Positions 36,623-45,056 of a stretch of 64,000 bases of DNA are shown in pieces. Both the position numbers and the translations under genes were made by a program. Under the pieces are notes generated by a model. It was not told where the DNA came from. It ran no database searches and was given only the letters and a program-made list of their open reading frames with translations. The DNA comes from Kovacikia minuta CCNUW1. Its GTDB lineage: Bacteria; Cyanobacteriota; Cyanobacteriia; Leptolyngbyales; Leptolyngbyaceae. The DNA is taken from contig NZ_CP083583.1 of assembly GCF_020091585.1 (NCBI RefSeq), forward strand, positions 186,001-250,000, read 5' to 3'. Position 1 is the stretch's first letter; every line of letters starts with the position of its first letter.

Positions 36623-37261
36623 ATGCAAGGAACTCAGCTAGAACTCGATTTGCAACAGGCACTTGCCGATCCCGGTGCGGCTGATCTCAATCAACTCTGG
36701 CAAGTGCTAGAACAGGTTTTACAACCTCTACCCCGACATCAGCAACTTCGAGTTGCTGGCGAGGCGATCGCCCAAATTGCTGAGTTGATTTGTATTCGGG
36801 CGCAGCAAATTCTAGATGGAATGGATCAGAATAATCTTGTTTTGGAGTCGGAACCACTTCTGGAACCCTGGCTTTGTCGAGAACTACTGGAGCCATTTAT
36901 CCGCCAGTCTATCAGCTTTAATCTGGATCAAATGGTAGTTCCACCAACTCCCCGCCAGCGTGGCAAAAGTATTCAGTCCTTAGTAGGGGAATGTAACAAA
37001 GAGGCGTTACTGCAATTTCTGGATGATGAACAATCGAAACAGCAGGCGTTAGCCTTTGCCCATTCGGAGGCGGTTGAAGATTGGGTAGTCCGTTTACAGG
37101 AGTTTTTCATTCATAACCAGGAACCGATCTCTTTTATGCGGCTGGTTCGATCGACCGAATTAAACTGGGTGGAAGTCTGGATGGGTTTGCTGCTGGGTGG
37201 GTTTTGGCTAGAGCAACAGGGAGAATTTTACGATCCCTCTACGTTGATGGCACAGGGTTAA
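36623..37261 (+). CDS. Hypothetical protein of the parAB region
   Basis: 212 residues, mostly helical and acidic (LELDLQQALADPGAADLNQLWQVL, EAIAQIAELICIRAQQIL, EWLVRL-like helix EDWVVRLQEF). The tail ISFMRLVRSTELNWVEVWMGLLLGGFWLEQQG is hydrophobic but too Trp-rich for a typical membrane helix. I do not recognise it. A pyrimidine-rich tract (~36410-36475) precedes it. It lies between another hypothetical protein and ParA on the same strand. Confidence 0.65.
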   Translation: MQGTQLELDLQQALADPGAADLNQLWQVLEQVLQPLPRHQQLRVAGEAIAQIAELICIRAQQILDGMDQNNLVLESEPLLEPWLCRELLEPFIRQSISFNLDQMVVPPTPRQRGKSIQSLVGECNKEALLQFLDDEQSKQQALAFAHSEAVEDWVVRLQEFFIHNQEPISFMRLVRSTELNWVEVWMGLLLGGFWLEQQGEFYDPSTLMAQG

Positions 37262-37415
37262 ATTAGGCAAGAGATCTAAAATCAAGAGCGACCTTGAGAA
37301 CAAGGGCAAGATTTCCTGAACAGGGTTGCTGGTAAGTCTTTTGCTGCAAGCGACGGGTGTTGCGTAACAGGTGGCCCTGTATCAACCGTTCGTAGCGGGC
37401 GGGGATTGCCTGAGC

Positions 37416-37437
37416 TTAACCAAAACGTTTTGGTTAA
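37416..37437. promoter_or_regulatory. Candidate parS site 1 (perfect palindrome)
   Basis: The core AACCAAAACGTTTTGGTT (37418-37435) is extended to a 22-bp perfect palindrome by TT and AA. It lies ~400 bp upstream of parA. The same 18-bp core occurs inside parB at 39073-39090. Such long A/T-flanked palindromes next to a ParB gene are expected for a centromere (parS) or a ParB operator. Confidence 0.7.
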
Positions 37438-37523
37438 CTCCCTTTTTGAAACTTCGCTTTCGACTCACTCCATCTTAGCCAAATATCACTGCTGTCCTTA
37501 GGATTGCGAATTAAATAACCTGC

Positions 37524-37593
37524 GTAGGTTGGGTTGAAGTATGAAACCCAACATCTGCGGGGTGCTGGGTTTCGCGCACTCAACCCAACCTAC
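37524..37593. repeat. Interspersed palindrome, GTAGGTTGGGTTGA type
   Basis: Arms GTAGGTTGGGTTGA (37524-37537) and TCAACCCAACCTAC (37580-37593), with an inner GAAACCCAAC/GCTGGGTTTC pair. It is a widespread cyanobacterial repeat type. The gap 37262-37840 has otherwise only the palindrome at 37416. Confidence 0.75.
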
Positions 37594-37840
37594 AAAAGTC
37601 GATGTTATTTAATTCTTGTTCCTTAGGAATGGTGTATAAATAAAATTCCAGGTTGAGGGAGAGGGGGAGAGGGGGGATATTTCTCAAAGAGTCCCCAAGC
37701 TCGGCTTTAAGGCGCTTGATTGAGATCTATCTCTCGGTTCCTGGTTCCTGGCGCACAACCCTAGCTTTTTTTCCCATCTTTTTGTTTCAGATTCGGGAAT
37801 CGGTGATAGGATTGAACTATAAGTTTTGGTTAATCAGCTA

Positions 37841-38530
37841 ATGCCGAAAGTTAAAGTTGCTGATTCAACGGTGCTGCCTGAAAAGTGTCCTAAAATTCTG
37901 GCGTTCGCCAATCAAAAAGGGGGATCAGGAAAATCAACGGGGGCAGTTCATGCGGCGGATTGGTTTATTCAAAAGGGCCGTTCCGCGATTTTGGTTGACG
38001 CGGATGGGCAGCAAAGTTCATCCAGTTGGCTGAAAGATTTAGAGTTACCCTGTAAGGTCATTAGCGATCCAGAAGCGCTGTTTGACGAATTGCCCAGGTT
38101 GGCAAAATCCTATGATGTGGTTGTGGTCGATGGACCTGGAAATGCAAGTGAGGTGACAAAGGCAGTTTTAATCCGATCCGATCTGATCTTGATCCCCTGT
38201 CGAGATTCAATGATTGACCTGGCAAGCACAGGTAAAATTGTGCAGTTTGTGCGGCAGGCAAAGGAGATTCGAGGCGGGCTACCGATCGCAGCGATCTACC
38301 TCAATGCGGTTAAAGATAATACGATTCTGTTGCGTGAAGCCAGAGAGGCTTTACAAAGTGGAATTATCCCACTGCTGAATACGACACTTCCTGATCGTCA
38401 GTGCATTAAGGATTCGCCAGGTCAGGGTAATACCGTATTCCGAATGAAGGGAGAAGCTGCCAGGACAGCAGCGCGTGCATACACCAAACTCTTTGTTGAA
38501 GCCTTGAAGTTATTTGACTCTGAATCATGA
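37841..38530 (+). CDS. parA: ParA family ATPase
   Basis: 229 residues from ATG 37841 (an in-frame TTG lies at 37826). The deviant Walker A motif is NQKGGSGKST (residues 24-33) and Walker A' is LVDADGQQ, with Walker B VVVVDGPGN. It is a small ParA/MinD-type ATPase that binds DNA non-specifically and moves ParB-bound cargo (chromosome, plasmid or protein assembly). Its stop overlaps the ParB start by four bases (ATGA). No N-terminal helix-turn-helix, unlike the larger type Ia ParA proteins. Confidence 0.93.
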   Translation: MPKVKVADSTVLPEKCPKILAFANQKGGSGKSTGAVHAADWFIQKGRSAILVDADGQQSSSSWLKDLELPCKVISDPEALFDELPRLAKSYDVVVVDGPGNASEVTKAVLIRSDLILIPCRDSMIDLASTGKIVQFVRQAKEIRGGLPIAAIYLNAVKDNTILLREAREALQSGIIPLLNTTLPDRQCIKDSPGQGNTVFRMKGEAARTAARAYTKLFVEALKLFDSES

Positions 38531-39522
38531 CTACTCGCCGAAAACTTAAGGATGCGATCGCCAGTAACGAAGAGTTAAGCTTCGTTTTTGGTCAATCGAC
38601 TGCGGAAAAAATTGTTCAAACCGTAGAAGCGGTTCAAGAACAGATGATTCCATTTCGTTCCATCCTTTGTACCTTCTCATTTGTTCCCGACCAAAAACCG
38701 GTTCGCCATTACTACGATGCAGGTGAACTGGAGCAATGGGCGCTCAATGATATTCAACCCAATGGAATTCGTTCCCCCCTTTGGGTACGATCGCACCCGA
38801 TCGTATCAGGAAAGTATGAACTGGTTGCAGGTCTCCGACGTTTGAAAGCAGCCGAGATCCTTGGGTTGGAATTCCTTCCAGCTAAGATTTTTGACTGGGA
38901 TGACCGGACCGCTTTTCACGCTGCCATATCAGAAAATTCAAACCGACGAGATTTTAGTGCTTTAGAAGAACTGGATAACACTTTACGGTTGCTCGAAATT
39001 CAGTTAGGGTACGATACCGATGAGGTTGTTAGCTTTCTCTACCGAATGAACAACGCAACCAAAGGAACCACTAACCAAAACGTTTTGGTTAGCGAAGAAG
39101 CTGAACTGGTACAGCAAATCTTTAATGCCTTTGGGCGAATTACCTGGCAATCTTTTGTTGCAACCCGACTTCCGCTTCTTAAGAAGCCGAACGACATTTT
39201 GGATGCAATTCGGCAAGGCAAGATTCAGTATACGAAAGGAATTTTAATTGCCAGTGTCAAAGATCCTGATGCTCGTCAGGATCTCTTAGAAGAAGTAATC
39301 GAAGCTTCATTACCCCTGTCTGAAATCAAGCAACGGATTAAAGCCTCAAACGATGGCACTCAGCGACCGACGGGATCTGCTGCAAAATCAGTTAGCCTAC
39401 AGCAACGTTTGACGCAAACCGTTCAGATGGCAAAAAGGAATAAATCCCTCTGGCATGATCCCAGTAAAACCCAACAGATCGAGCAGGTGATTGGTCAATT
39501 GGAGGCAATTGTGATGAGTTAG
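38527..39522 (+). CDS. parB: ParB/Spo0J family partition protein
   Basis: 331 residues. The N-terminal CTPase-type domain reads NGIRSPLWVRSHPIVSGKYELVAGLRRLKAAEILG, with the GLRRLKA box (variant of GERRxxA), and ENSNRRDFSALEE. A central helix-turn-helix region is RITWQSFVATRLPLLKKPNDILDAIRQGK. Residues 182-189 (TNQNVLVS) are encoded by the 22-bp palindrome 39071-39092. It should bind parS and work with ParA. Translationally coupled to parA. Confidence 0.9.
   Translation: MTTRRKLKDAIASNEELSFVFGQSTAEKIVQTVEAVQEQMIPFRSILCTFSFVPDQKPVRHYYDAGELEQWALNDIQPNGIRSPLWVRSHPIVSGKYELVAGLRRLKAAEILGLEFLPAKIFDWDDRTAFHAAISENSNRRDFSALEELDNTLRLLEIQLGYDTDEVVSFLYRMNNATKGTTNQNVLVSEEAELVQQIFNAFGRITWQSFVATRLPLLKKPNDILDAIRQGKIQYTKGILIASVKDPDARQDLLEEVIEASLPLSEIKQRIKASNDGTQRPTGSAAKSVSLQQRLTQTVQMAKRNKSLWHDPSKTQQIEQVIGQLEAIVMS
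39071..39092. promoter_or_regulatory. Candidate parS site 2 inside parB (perfect palindrome)
   Basis: Core AACCAAAACGTTTTGGTT (39073-39090), extended by CT and AG into a 22-bp perfect palindrome within the coding sequence. Identical core to 37418-37435. Confidence 0.7.
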
Positions 39523-39524
39523 AG

Positions 39525-39965
39525 CTACCTGCATTTCGAGAGTGTACTCTTAAAGCCATCCCAAATTTGTTGTTCCTGCACGGCAAAATTCTTTTTCTTC
39601 ACATTCAGGTTTAATACTTCACTGGAAGCGTTAAAATTAAATCCCAGTAGGGCAACGGTTCCAGCTACGTCACTTTTGACGACAATTTCACCGCTGGTAT
39701 CACCCCGGTATTCAAGGGAGCCTCCCCGTGCAGTATTGTTTCGCTTTAAGCAGCTAAAAACCTTGGGCGTAACGCACCGAAAGGGTGGACTGGTGCGAGC
39801 CAGATCGGCAGCAGAGCATCTTGATTGGGCGACGACCTGGGTTATTTGCGATAGGGGGAACGCCTGGGCTAAATTATTCTCCGATCGATAAAAAATAGTT
39901 GAGTTTAGTGCCCAGGAAATTGTTAAAGGGGCAATCATCCAGTATTTGGGCATGGTTGGAATCAT
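39525..39965 (-). CDS. Exported hypothetical protein of cyanobacterial type
   Basis: 146 residues from ATG 39965, with AAGGA 8 bp upstream; longer in-frame starts run into the preceding gene. The N terminus has a signal-like hydrophobic stretch (MIAPLTISWALNSTIF). The C-terminal half reads GGSLEYRGDTSGEIVVKSDVAGTVALLGFNFN and QEQQIWDGFKSTLSKCR, a pattern I have seen in small cyanobacterial secreted proteins of unknown role. It lies 11 bp after the glycosyltransferase stop, so it is probably co-transcribed. Confidence 0.65.
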   Translation of the reverse strand: MIPTMPKYWMIAPLTISWALNSTIFYRSENNLAQAFPLSQITQVVAQSRCSAADLARTSPPFRCVTPKVFSCLKRNNTARGGSLEYRGDTSGEIVVKSDVAGTVALLGFNFNASSEVLNLNVKKKNFAVQEQQIWDGFKSTLSKCR

Positions 39966-39976
39966 AGAAATTATCC

Positions 39977-41197
39977 TTATTTTACAGAGACTAGTTTGCG
40001 TCCACGCCAGGTCCATCCCCAACCTGTTTCGGCTTTAATAACGGAGGTGATCGCCAGCAGGGCAATCAAGAAGCCACCAATGCTTTGCAGCCACCAATAT
40101 TTTGTGGAGGTTCCCAGGGCTTGTGATCCTAATTTTCTGATCCAGAATTGCAGAACGATCGCCAGTCCTGCTAATCCAATTTCAGCCCAGAGGATGGCGG
40201 TTGAATTCTGAAGAACTTGCACAGTGGCGATGGCTAAACCTACCCAGGGAATTGTGTAAACCAGGATCATGACAATCATCAGAAGTACCATCAGACCGAA
40301 ATTCTGTTGTGCTCCAACATATAAAACTTTTGTCCATCCTTCCCAGAGCGACTGCCAGTTACGGTACATACGGAGTGATGCAAGATCGGTCCCAATAAAT
40401 TGCTGAAGCTTAAACCCACCGTGTTTTAGCTTGCGGGCAAACGCCACGTCTTCAGCAATCTGTCCAGCAACGGATTGGTGTCCCCCGATCTCATTATAGG
40501 TAGAGGCTCGAAACAGAAGAAAGGGACCCAGGGCAAAGGAAGTTTTTGCTTTTGGATTTTTGACGGCTTGGGAATTGAAGCTGACGATCAAATTGATGAA
40601 CATGAGCGGCTGCACCAACCACTCGATTAATGAGCCGCAAACGATTGTCGGAATGCAGGTCAAAAAATCAAGTTGGTGGGCGATCGCAACCTGAACCACT
40701 GCCGAAATGGCATCCGGTTTTAAGCGCATATCCGCATCGATAAAGAGTAGGAATTCTCCTTTAGCCAGCGATGCCCCCTGGTGGCATGCCCAATTCTTAC
40801 CCGTCCAGACTTGATCACTGGGTCTGGGCAATCCTGCGATCAGATTGAGCCTTGGATCAGCCAATTGCATTTGCAAGGTTTGGAGAATCTCTGGTGTGCG
40901 ATCGGTGGACTGGTCATCAATAATCCATACTTCCAGTTGGGCTGCCGATCGTTGGGTACTGGTGATAACGGACTTAACGCAATCCTCAATATTTTCTTCC
41001 TCATTAAAAGCTGGGATGATGACTGAAATTTTGGGAAGTGGCGATTTAGAAGCAGTTCGTACCTCAGCAGCCTGGGATGAAGCAATTTGTGGTAACTGCT
41101 TCACCGCCCGGTGTACGTTGATTAGATAGCCAATTGATATAGAAGTAGAAATCAATAGAATTACAAGCAAAATGAAGCTATTACCCGTTGAAAACAT
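39977..41197 (-). CDS. Glycosyltransferase family 2, membrane-anchored
   Basis: 406 residues. An N-terminal membrane helix (SFILLVILLISTSISIGYLI) is followed by a GT-A fold: SVIIPAFNEEENIEDCV, WIIDDQSTDRTPEIL, the DxD-like FIDADMRL, GPFLLFRASTYNEIGGH, AEDVAFARKLK and RMYRNWQSLWEGWTKVLY, then three to four C-terminal helices. The layout resembles CrtQ-like carotenoid or lipid glycosyltransferases, which transfer a sugar to a membrane lipid. The acceptor cannot be read from the sequence. Confidence 0.9.
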   Translation of the reverse strand: MFSTGNSFILLVILLISTSISIGYLINVHRAVKQLPQIASSQAAEVRTASKSPLPKISVIIPAFNEEENIEDCVKSVITSTQRSAAQLEVWIIDDQSTDRTPEILQTLQMQLADPRLNLIAGLPRPSDQVWTGKNWACHQGASLAKGEFLLFIDADMRLKPDAISAVVQVAIAHQLDFLTCIPTIVCGSLIEWLVQPLMFINLIVSFNSQAVKNPKAKTSFALGPFLLFRASTYNEIGGHQSVAGQIAEDVAFARKLKHGGFKLQQFIGTDLASLRMYRNWQSLWEGWTKVLYVGAQQNFGLMVLLMIVMILVYTIPWVGLAIATVQVLQNSTAILWAEIGLAGLAIVLQFWIRKLGSQALGTSTKYWWLQSIGGFLIALLAITSVIKAETGWGWTWRGRKLVSVK

Positions 41198-41271
41198 AAG
41201 GGGTCAACGTTGGATTTTATCTCAGTCATTCATCAATGGCTATCTATGCAATTACAAATAAACAATTTTCT

Positions 41272-43465
41272 CTAAAATTGCAGGTTGGGTGGAAACAGCC
41301 GTTCTGCCAGGAGATGGGCAATAAATTGGTGAAAGGCGGCAGCTAAATGGGGATGCTGCTTCTGCATGAATTGCAGGTTTTGGCGCGTGAGGCAATAAAG
41401 GCTGCTGTCTTTATCGGCGATCGCGGTCACGGAGCGGGGGGTGTTTTGGTAAAATTCGGCTTCTCCTAACACGGTACCGGAACTGAGCCTTTGTAAGCGC
41501 TGGGGTGCCTCGTCCTGAGACTGACTCAAAATACTCACTTGACCATTTTCCAGGAAGTAAAGGGTATCGGATGCTTCTCCAGGCTTAAATAGGATGCAGC
41601 CAGCCGAGAGCTGGAGGGGTTCTAGATAATGCATGAATTGGCGTCCCTCCTCTTTCTGGAGGAGCAGCAGGTCGGAGATTTGCAGCGCCAGGGGCAAGAA
41701 TCGTCGTCGTCGCAGGTGGGTGGCTTTGAGGATCTGTTCTTCGCACCATTCAATGCCGCGATCGAGATCGGGAAAGCGATGGCAGATCCCATCTTCAACC
41801 TGAATGCAATCATTTCGAATCAATTGGTGTTCCAGATCGGGGTGAAGGTGGGTAAAAACCAGGTGCAACTCTTGCTGTTGCGCCAGACGGCGAAGTTTAA
41901 CAAAGCTCGATATTGCCGATGAATCTAACCCACTGATCAGATGGAAATCAAATACCAAATACCGAATGGGCGTTCTTGCGCGTGTCAGTATATGGCGCAC
42001 ACGGTTGAGGAAAGTGTTGGAAGTGCCAAAAAAGATATAGCCCTGAAGGCACAGAATATAAATCTGGTAGCCTGCCTGGCGCACAAATACGTTGCTGTTG
42101 AAACGATCGCTTGAAGTTGCTGGGGCGATTGACCCCGAATTTTTCATCGTGAATCAGACCTGTCCGGCTGTAATTGACAGCAAAGATCAGGCAGGCGATC
42201 ACCAATCCGGCTCCCACCCCTTGCAAGAAGCCTGATGCCGCAATAATCAGCAGAATTAGCACAATCAAGCCATATTCAACGATAGGCAATCTTTTGCGGG
42301 CGTTGTAGAGCCATTCAATCAGAGAGCTGAGACCAATATAGAACAGGAGTCCACCCAGAAGTGGTTTGGGCACATAGGCGATCATCTTCGTCCCAAGCAA
42401 CAAAAAGGTGCCACAGAGAAGACTGGCAACAATTCCCGATAGCCGACTGGTAGCGCCAGCGGCGTGGTTCAGGATACTCCGGTTAAACGAGAGGTAACCG
42501 ACCATGCCACCGCCGAGTCCCGCTGCCAGATTAGCGATACCACAAGCTTTGAGTTCGCGGTTGATGTCTATATCCTGCTGATTGGTGAGTTCCAATCCGG
42601 TGGCATTGAGCAGAGTGGCGATCGCCAGCACCGTCATCATCGCCATCAAACTGGTGGTTTCTCTAAACAAAATCTGCCAATTGATCTGTGCTAAAAAGGA
42701 CCATCCGGTTATGGTTTCCTGGGAGTTGATGGCTCCAACTGAGAAGAGCCAACCCTGCTCCCGTGCCTGTTCCAGGGAAATGCCCATGCTACTGAGCAGC
42801 AGATAGGTGAGTACCAGTCCTGCCACCAAGAAAGCAGGCAGGACAAAGTAATCGTTGAAGCGGTTGAGAACGCATTTGAGCAGCACTGCAAACCCCAACG
42901 CCGGTAACCAATGGATCAGTGTGTCGAATTGAAATAAATGGGTGAGATTGCCAAATCCTAAGGAAACTCCGGTGGCGACGGTAAAGCCACCGCGAATAAT
43001 TAGCCACCCGGCTCCAGCCAGGAACCCGCCAATTACCGGATAGGGGACGAAGCGAACGAAATGCCCTAGCTGAAGCTGATTTAGCCCGATTAAAAATAGC
43101 CCGGAAAGAATGGAACTGCCGACCAGCATTGCCCAAACCGTTGGTAGAATGCTGGCTGATCCGTCTTGACCAATTAATTGGGTCGTGATGGAGCTTGCCA
43201 TTAATGCCAGGATGGCAGATGTGTTGGAGTCTGGGCCAGCGATCGCGAAGCTGAAAGAACTGGTGCAGGCGACAGCAAACGCGATCAAAGCGGCACTGAT
43301 TAGCGCACTATTGATACCAACCGATAGATGCGTAGCCAAATTCCCCGAAAAGATGAGGGCGGCAAAGGAAAGGCTGTAGGTAACCGAAACCAGCCCGGAG
43401 ATTAAGCCTGCCACGATGTTTGGCAGCAAAGCTCCTGTCTGAAGTCGAGGCAGACGGTTGAACAT
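41272..43465 (-). pseudogene. SulP family anion transporter with STAS and cNMP-binding domains, frameshifted
   Basis: The membrane part (43465 to ~42150; LPNIVAGLISGLVSVTYSLSFAALIFSG, PDSNTSAILAL) and the STAS-cNMP part (~42147-41272; ILCLQGYIFFGTSN, VFDFHLISGLDSSAISSFVKL) are in different frames. Removing one base from TTTTT at 42140-42144 joins them into 730 residues, matching the 735-residue intact paralogue at 45057. Alternatively, an ATG at 42147 could make a separate STAS-cNMP protein. Start chosen at ATG 43465 because it equals the N-terminal length of the paralogue; a GTG lies at 43486. Role: anion transport regulated by STAS and nucleotide. The slr1659-like gene ends directly upstream. 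Confidence 0.85.
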
Positions 43466-43476
43466 GGAGGCAATTG

Positions 43477-43821
43477 CTAGTCCCACGTCAGTTCTAAGCT
43501 AGGCATCAGGCGTTGCAAATTTTTGAGCGATCGCTCCTGCCAGGGAATTGTAGTTGAACCGTTGACAATCAGCTTGATATCTTCTTTGTCGCGCACCTTC
43601 AGAACAAATTTTGACAAGACATTAATTCCTGAGCTATTCAGAAATTCAAGTTCCTGCAAATTGAGTTTGAGGATAGCGGGATGATCCTCCAGCACCTGAT
43701 CCAACAACTGCACAATTGGTGCGTAGTCTTCCATCCCTGCCAGCCGTAAGGCTCCTCGGCAAAACACGGTTTGCATGGTTTCGTCGTACTGAACGCTATA
43801 CTTCTCAGATGTAATCTCCAT
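43477..43821 (-). CDS. STAS-domain regulator, slr1659-like
   Basis: 114 residues from ATG 43821; the frame is open to 43971, but the extra part is C-rich repeat-like. MEITSEKYSVQYDETMQTVFCRGALRLAG starts the STAS fold, and LKLNLQELEFLNSSGINVLSKFVLKVRD contains the SSG phosphoacceptor-type Ser. The short STAS protein beside a separate ATPase-fold gene matches the slr1659-slr1658 pair of cyanobacteria, analogous to an anti-sigma-factor antagonist (inference). Its neighbours also have STAS domains. It could switch partners by phosphorylation. Confidence 0.82.
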   Translation of the reverse strand: MEITSEKYSVQYDETMQTVFCRGALRLAGMEDYAPIVQLLDQVLEDHPAILKLNLQELEFLNSSGINVLSKFVLKVRDKEDIKLIVNGSTTIPWQERSLKNLQRLMPSLELTWD

Positions 43822-43975
43822 TCCCTTGCGGTTCCTACTGCTTAAAGTTTTTGTCCCATCGCTCGCATCACTTACAGCCAGTTTCATTTGGATTAACCAC
43901 ACCCCACACCCCATACCCCACTTCACAAGACTGTGGCTTATTGATCTGAAAACCGCTGTAGTCAACGACATTCCC

Positions 43976-44557
43976 CTACATCATCAAGTAGACCATGGTG
44001 GTTACTGTAATAATTTCCGGGTCTTCCTGAACCGTTTCAAATTTCCACCCGATTTTTGCTAGATAATCACTCATCATGGTTAATAACCCCAGACCAGAAC
44101 TATCGGGGCTATCCTCCTCCGCATTCTTTTCTAACTGACGAATCAGCAAATCGCCAGGATCAGCCGTCATAATTTCTTGAATAAACGACTGAAAATGATC
44201 GACTGTTTGCGCCTTAAGACTATTGGTTGCAAGGAAAACAAGGCTATCGGTATGCAGTTGCAGGGTAATGCTGATGGGATATTCCGTTGTGGAATCGTTA
44301 AACTTCATTGCGTTTTCGAGTAATTCATTGGCAATGAAGCTGACAGCACTTTTGACCTCAACCTTGCTGTTGATTTTTGAAACAGTGTCCTGGCTTCTGG
44401 GGAAAAACGCAGCAAAGTAGTCTGCCATAAAGTCAGCTGACAACCCGTTATTGTGCCAGCGTTGTTGCAAGGGAGCAGAACTGGGTGAAAAAACGATCGT
44501 CAAGTACTCTTTGCTAACAGGCAAATGTTCACTGAAATCTCCAAGGATTTGAACCAT
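43976..44557 (-). CDS. ATPase-fold regulator, slr1658-like
   Basis: 193 residues. The HATPase-like N box is SFIANELLENAMKFNDS, and the later DSSGLGLLTMMSDYLAKIGW is the G-box region. The fold is that of anti-sigma-factor-type kinases, but without a classical histidine kinase DxGxG. With the STAS gene 150 bp downstream it forms the slr1658/slr1659 pair, so it probably binds and phosphorylates that protein. It is divergent from the intact SulP gene across ~500 bp. Confidence 0.85.
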   Translation of the reverse strand: MVQILGDFSEHLPVSKEYLTIVFSPSSAPLQQRWHNNGLSADFMADYFAAFFPRSQDTVSKINSKVEVKSAVSFIANELLENAMKFNDSTTEYPISITLQLHTDSLVFLATNSLKAQTVDHFQSFIQEIMTADPGDLLIRQLEKNAEEDSPDSSGLGLLTMMSDYLAKIGWKFETVQEDPEIITVTTMVYLMM

Positions 44558-45056
44558 GTATGTAGCCCTCTACTGCTACCTACGTTTGAATTGACACTGA
44601 AGGAATCATAACACCAACATTGTTATTTCTTGGTTCGTTCAAGGGATAGAGGGATCAAACAGGGACGCATTTGCCTGCGATCGGTAGCAATTCTACTTGA
44701 AGGATGAAAAATGTCTTGCTGCCAGCCGTCCGCCATTAACCCAGCATTCTTTGTTTATCCAGATCGGGCAGTGACAACCGGATTGCATAGCGTGCGTCAG
44801 GCAACGTCTAACACCCAGGTTAACCGTGGTTTCGGTGCGGTACGCTGACGCTAACAGCGGCTTACGAGGGAATATCCTAATCTTTTGTTATCGGGGTAAT
44901 ATTTTGAGATTGCTAGATTCCCAAATGGTTTAATGTTTCTAACAATTTAGTTAGCGCATCCCTAAAATACTGAGATTGGTGCAATTATTTGAAATCAGTG
45001 CCATTACGCGACGATAATTAGTATCAATTTTTACACTTAATCCTGGGGAGGGGGCG
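44558..45056. other. Divergent intergenic region, slr1658-like and sulP genes
   Basis: 499 bp that should contain both promoters. At ~44795-44868 there is a weakly matching, degenerate version of the 163-bp element's hairpin (GTGCGGTACGCTGACGCTAACAGC). Nothing else recognisable. Confidence 0.4.

Noticed and set aside
37653-37841. 62-residue frame in front of parA
   Set aside because: Composition is repeat-like (RERGRGG) and the frame runs into the parA start; no family recognised.
41948-42147. Natural separate ending of the SulP membrane protein in its own frame
   Set aside because: The 66-residue tail has no similarity to SulP, while the alternative frame continues with a well-conserved STAS domain; a single-base indel explains it better.
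44795-44868. A fourth copy of the 163-bp MITE
   Set aside because: Only a weak partial match to the hairpin; the ends TTAACC and flanking TA were not found.
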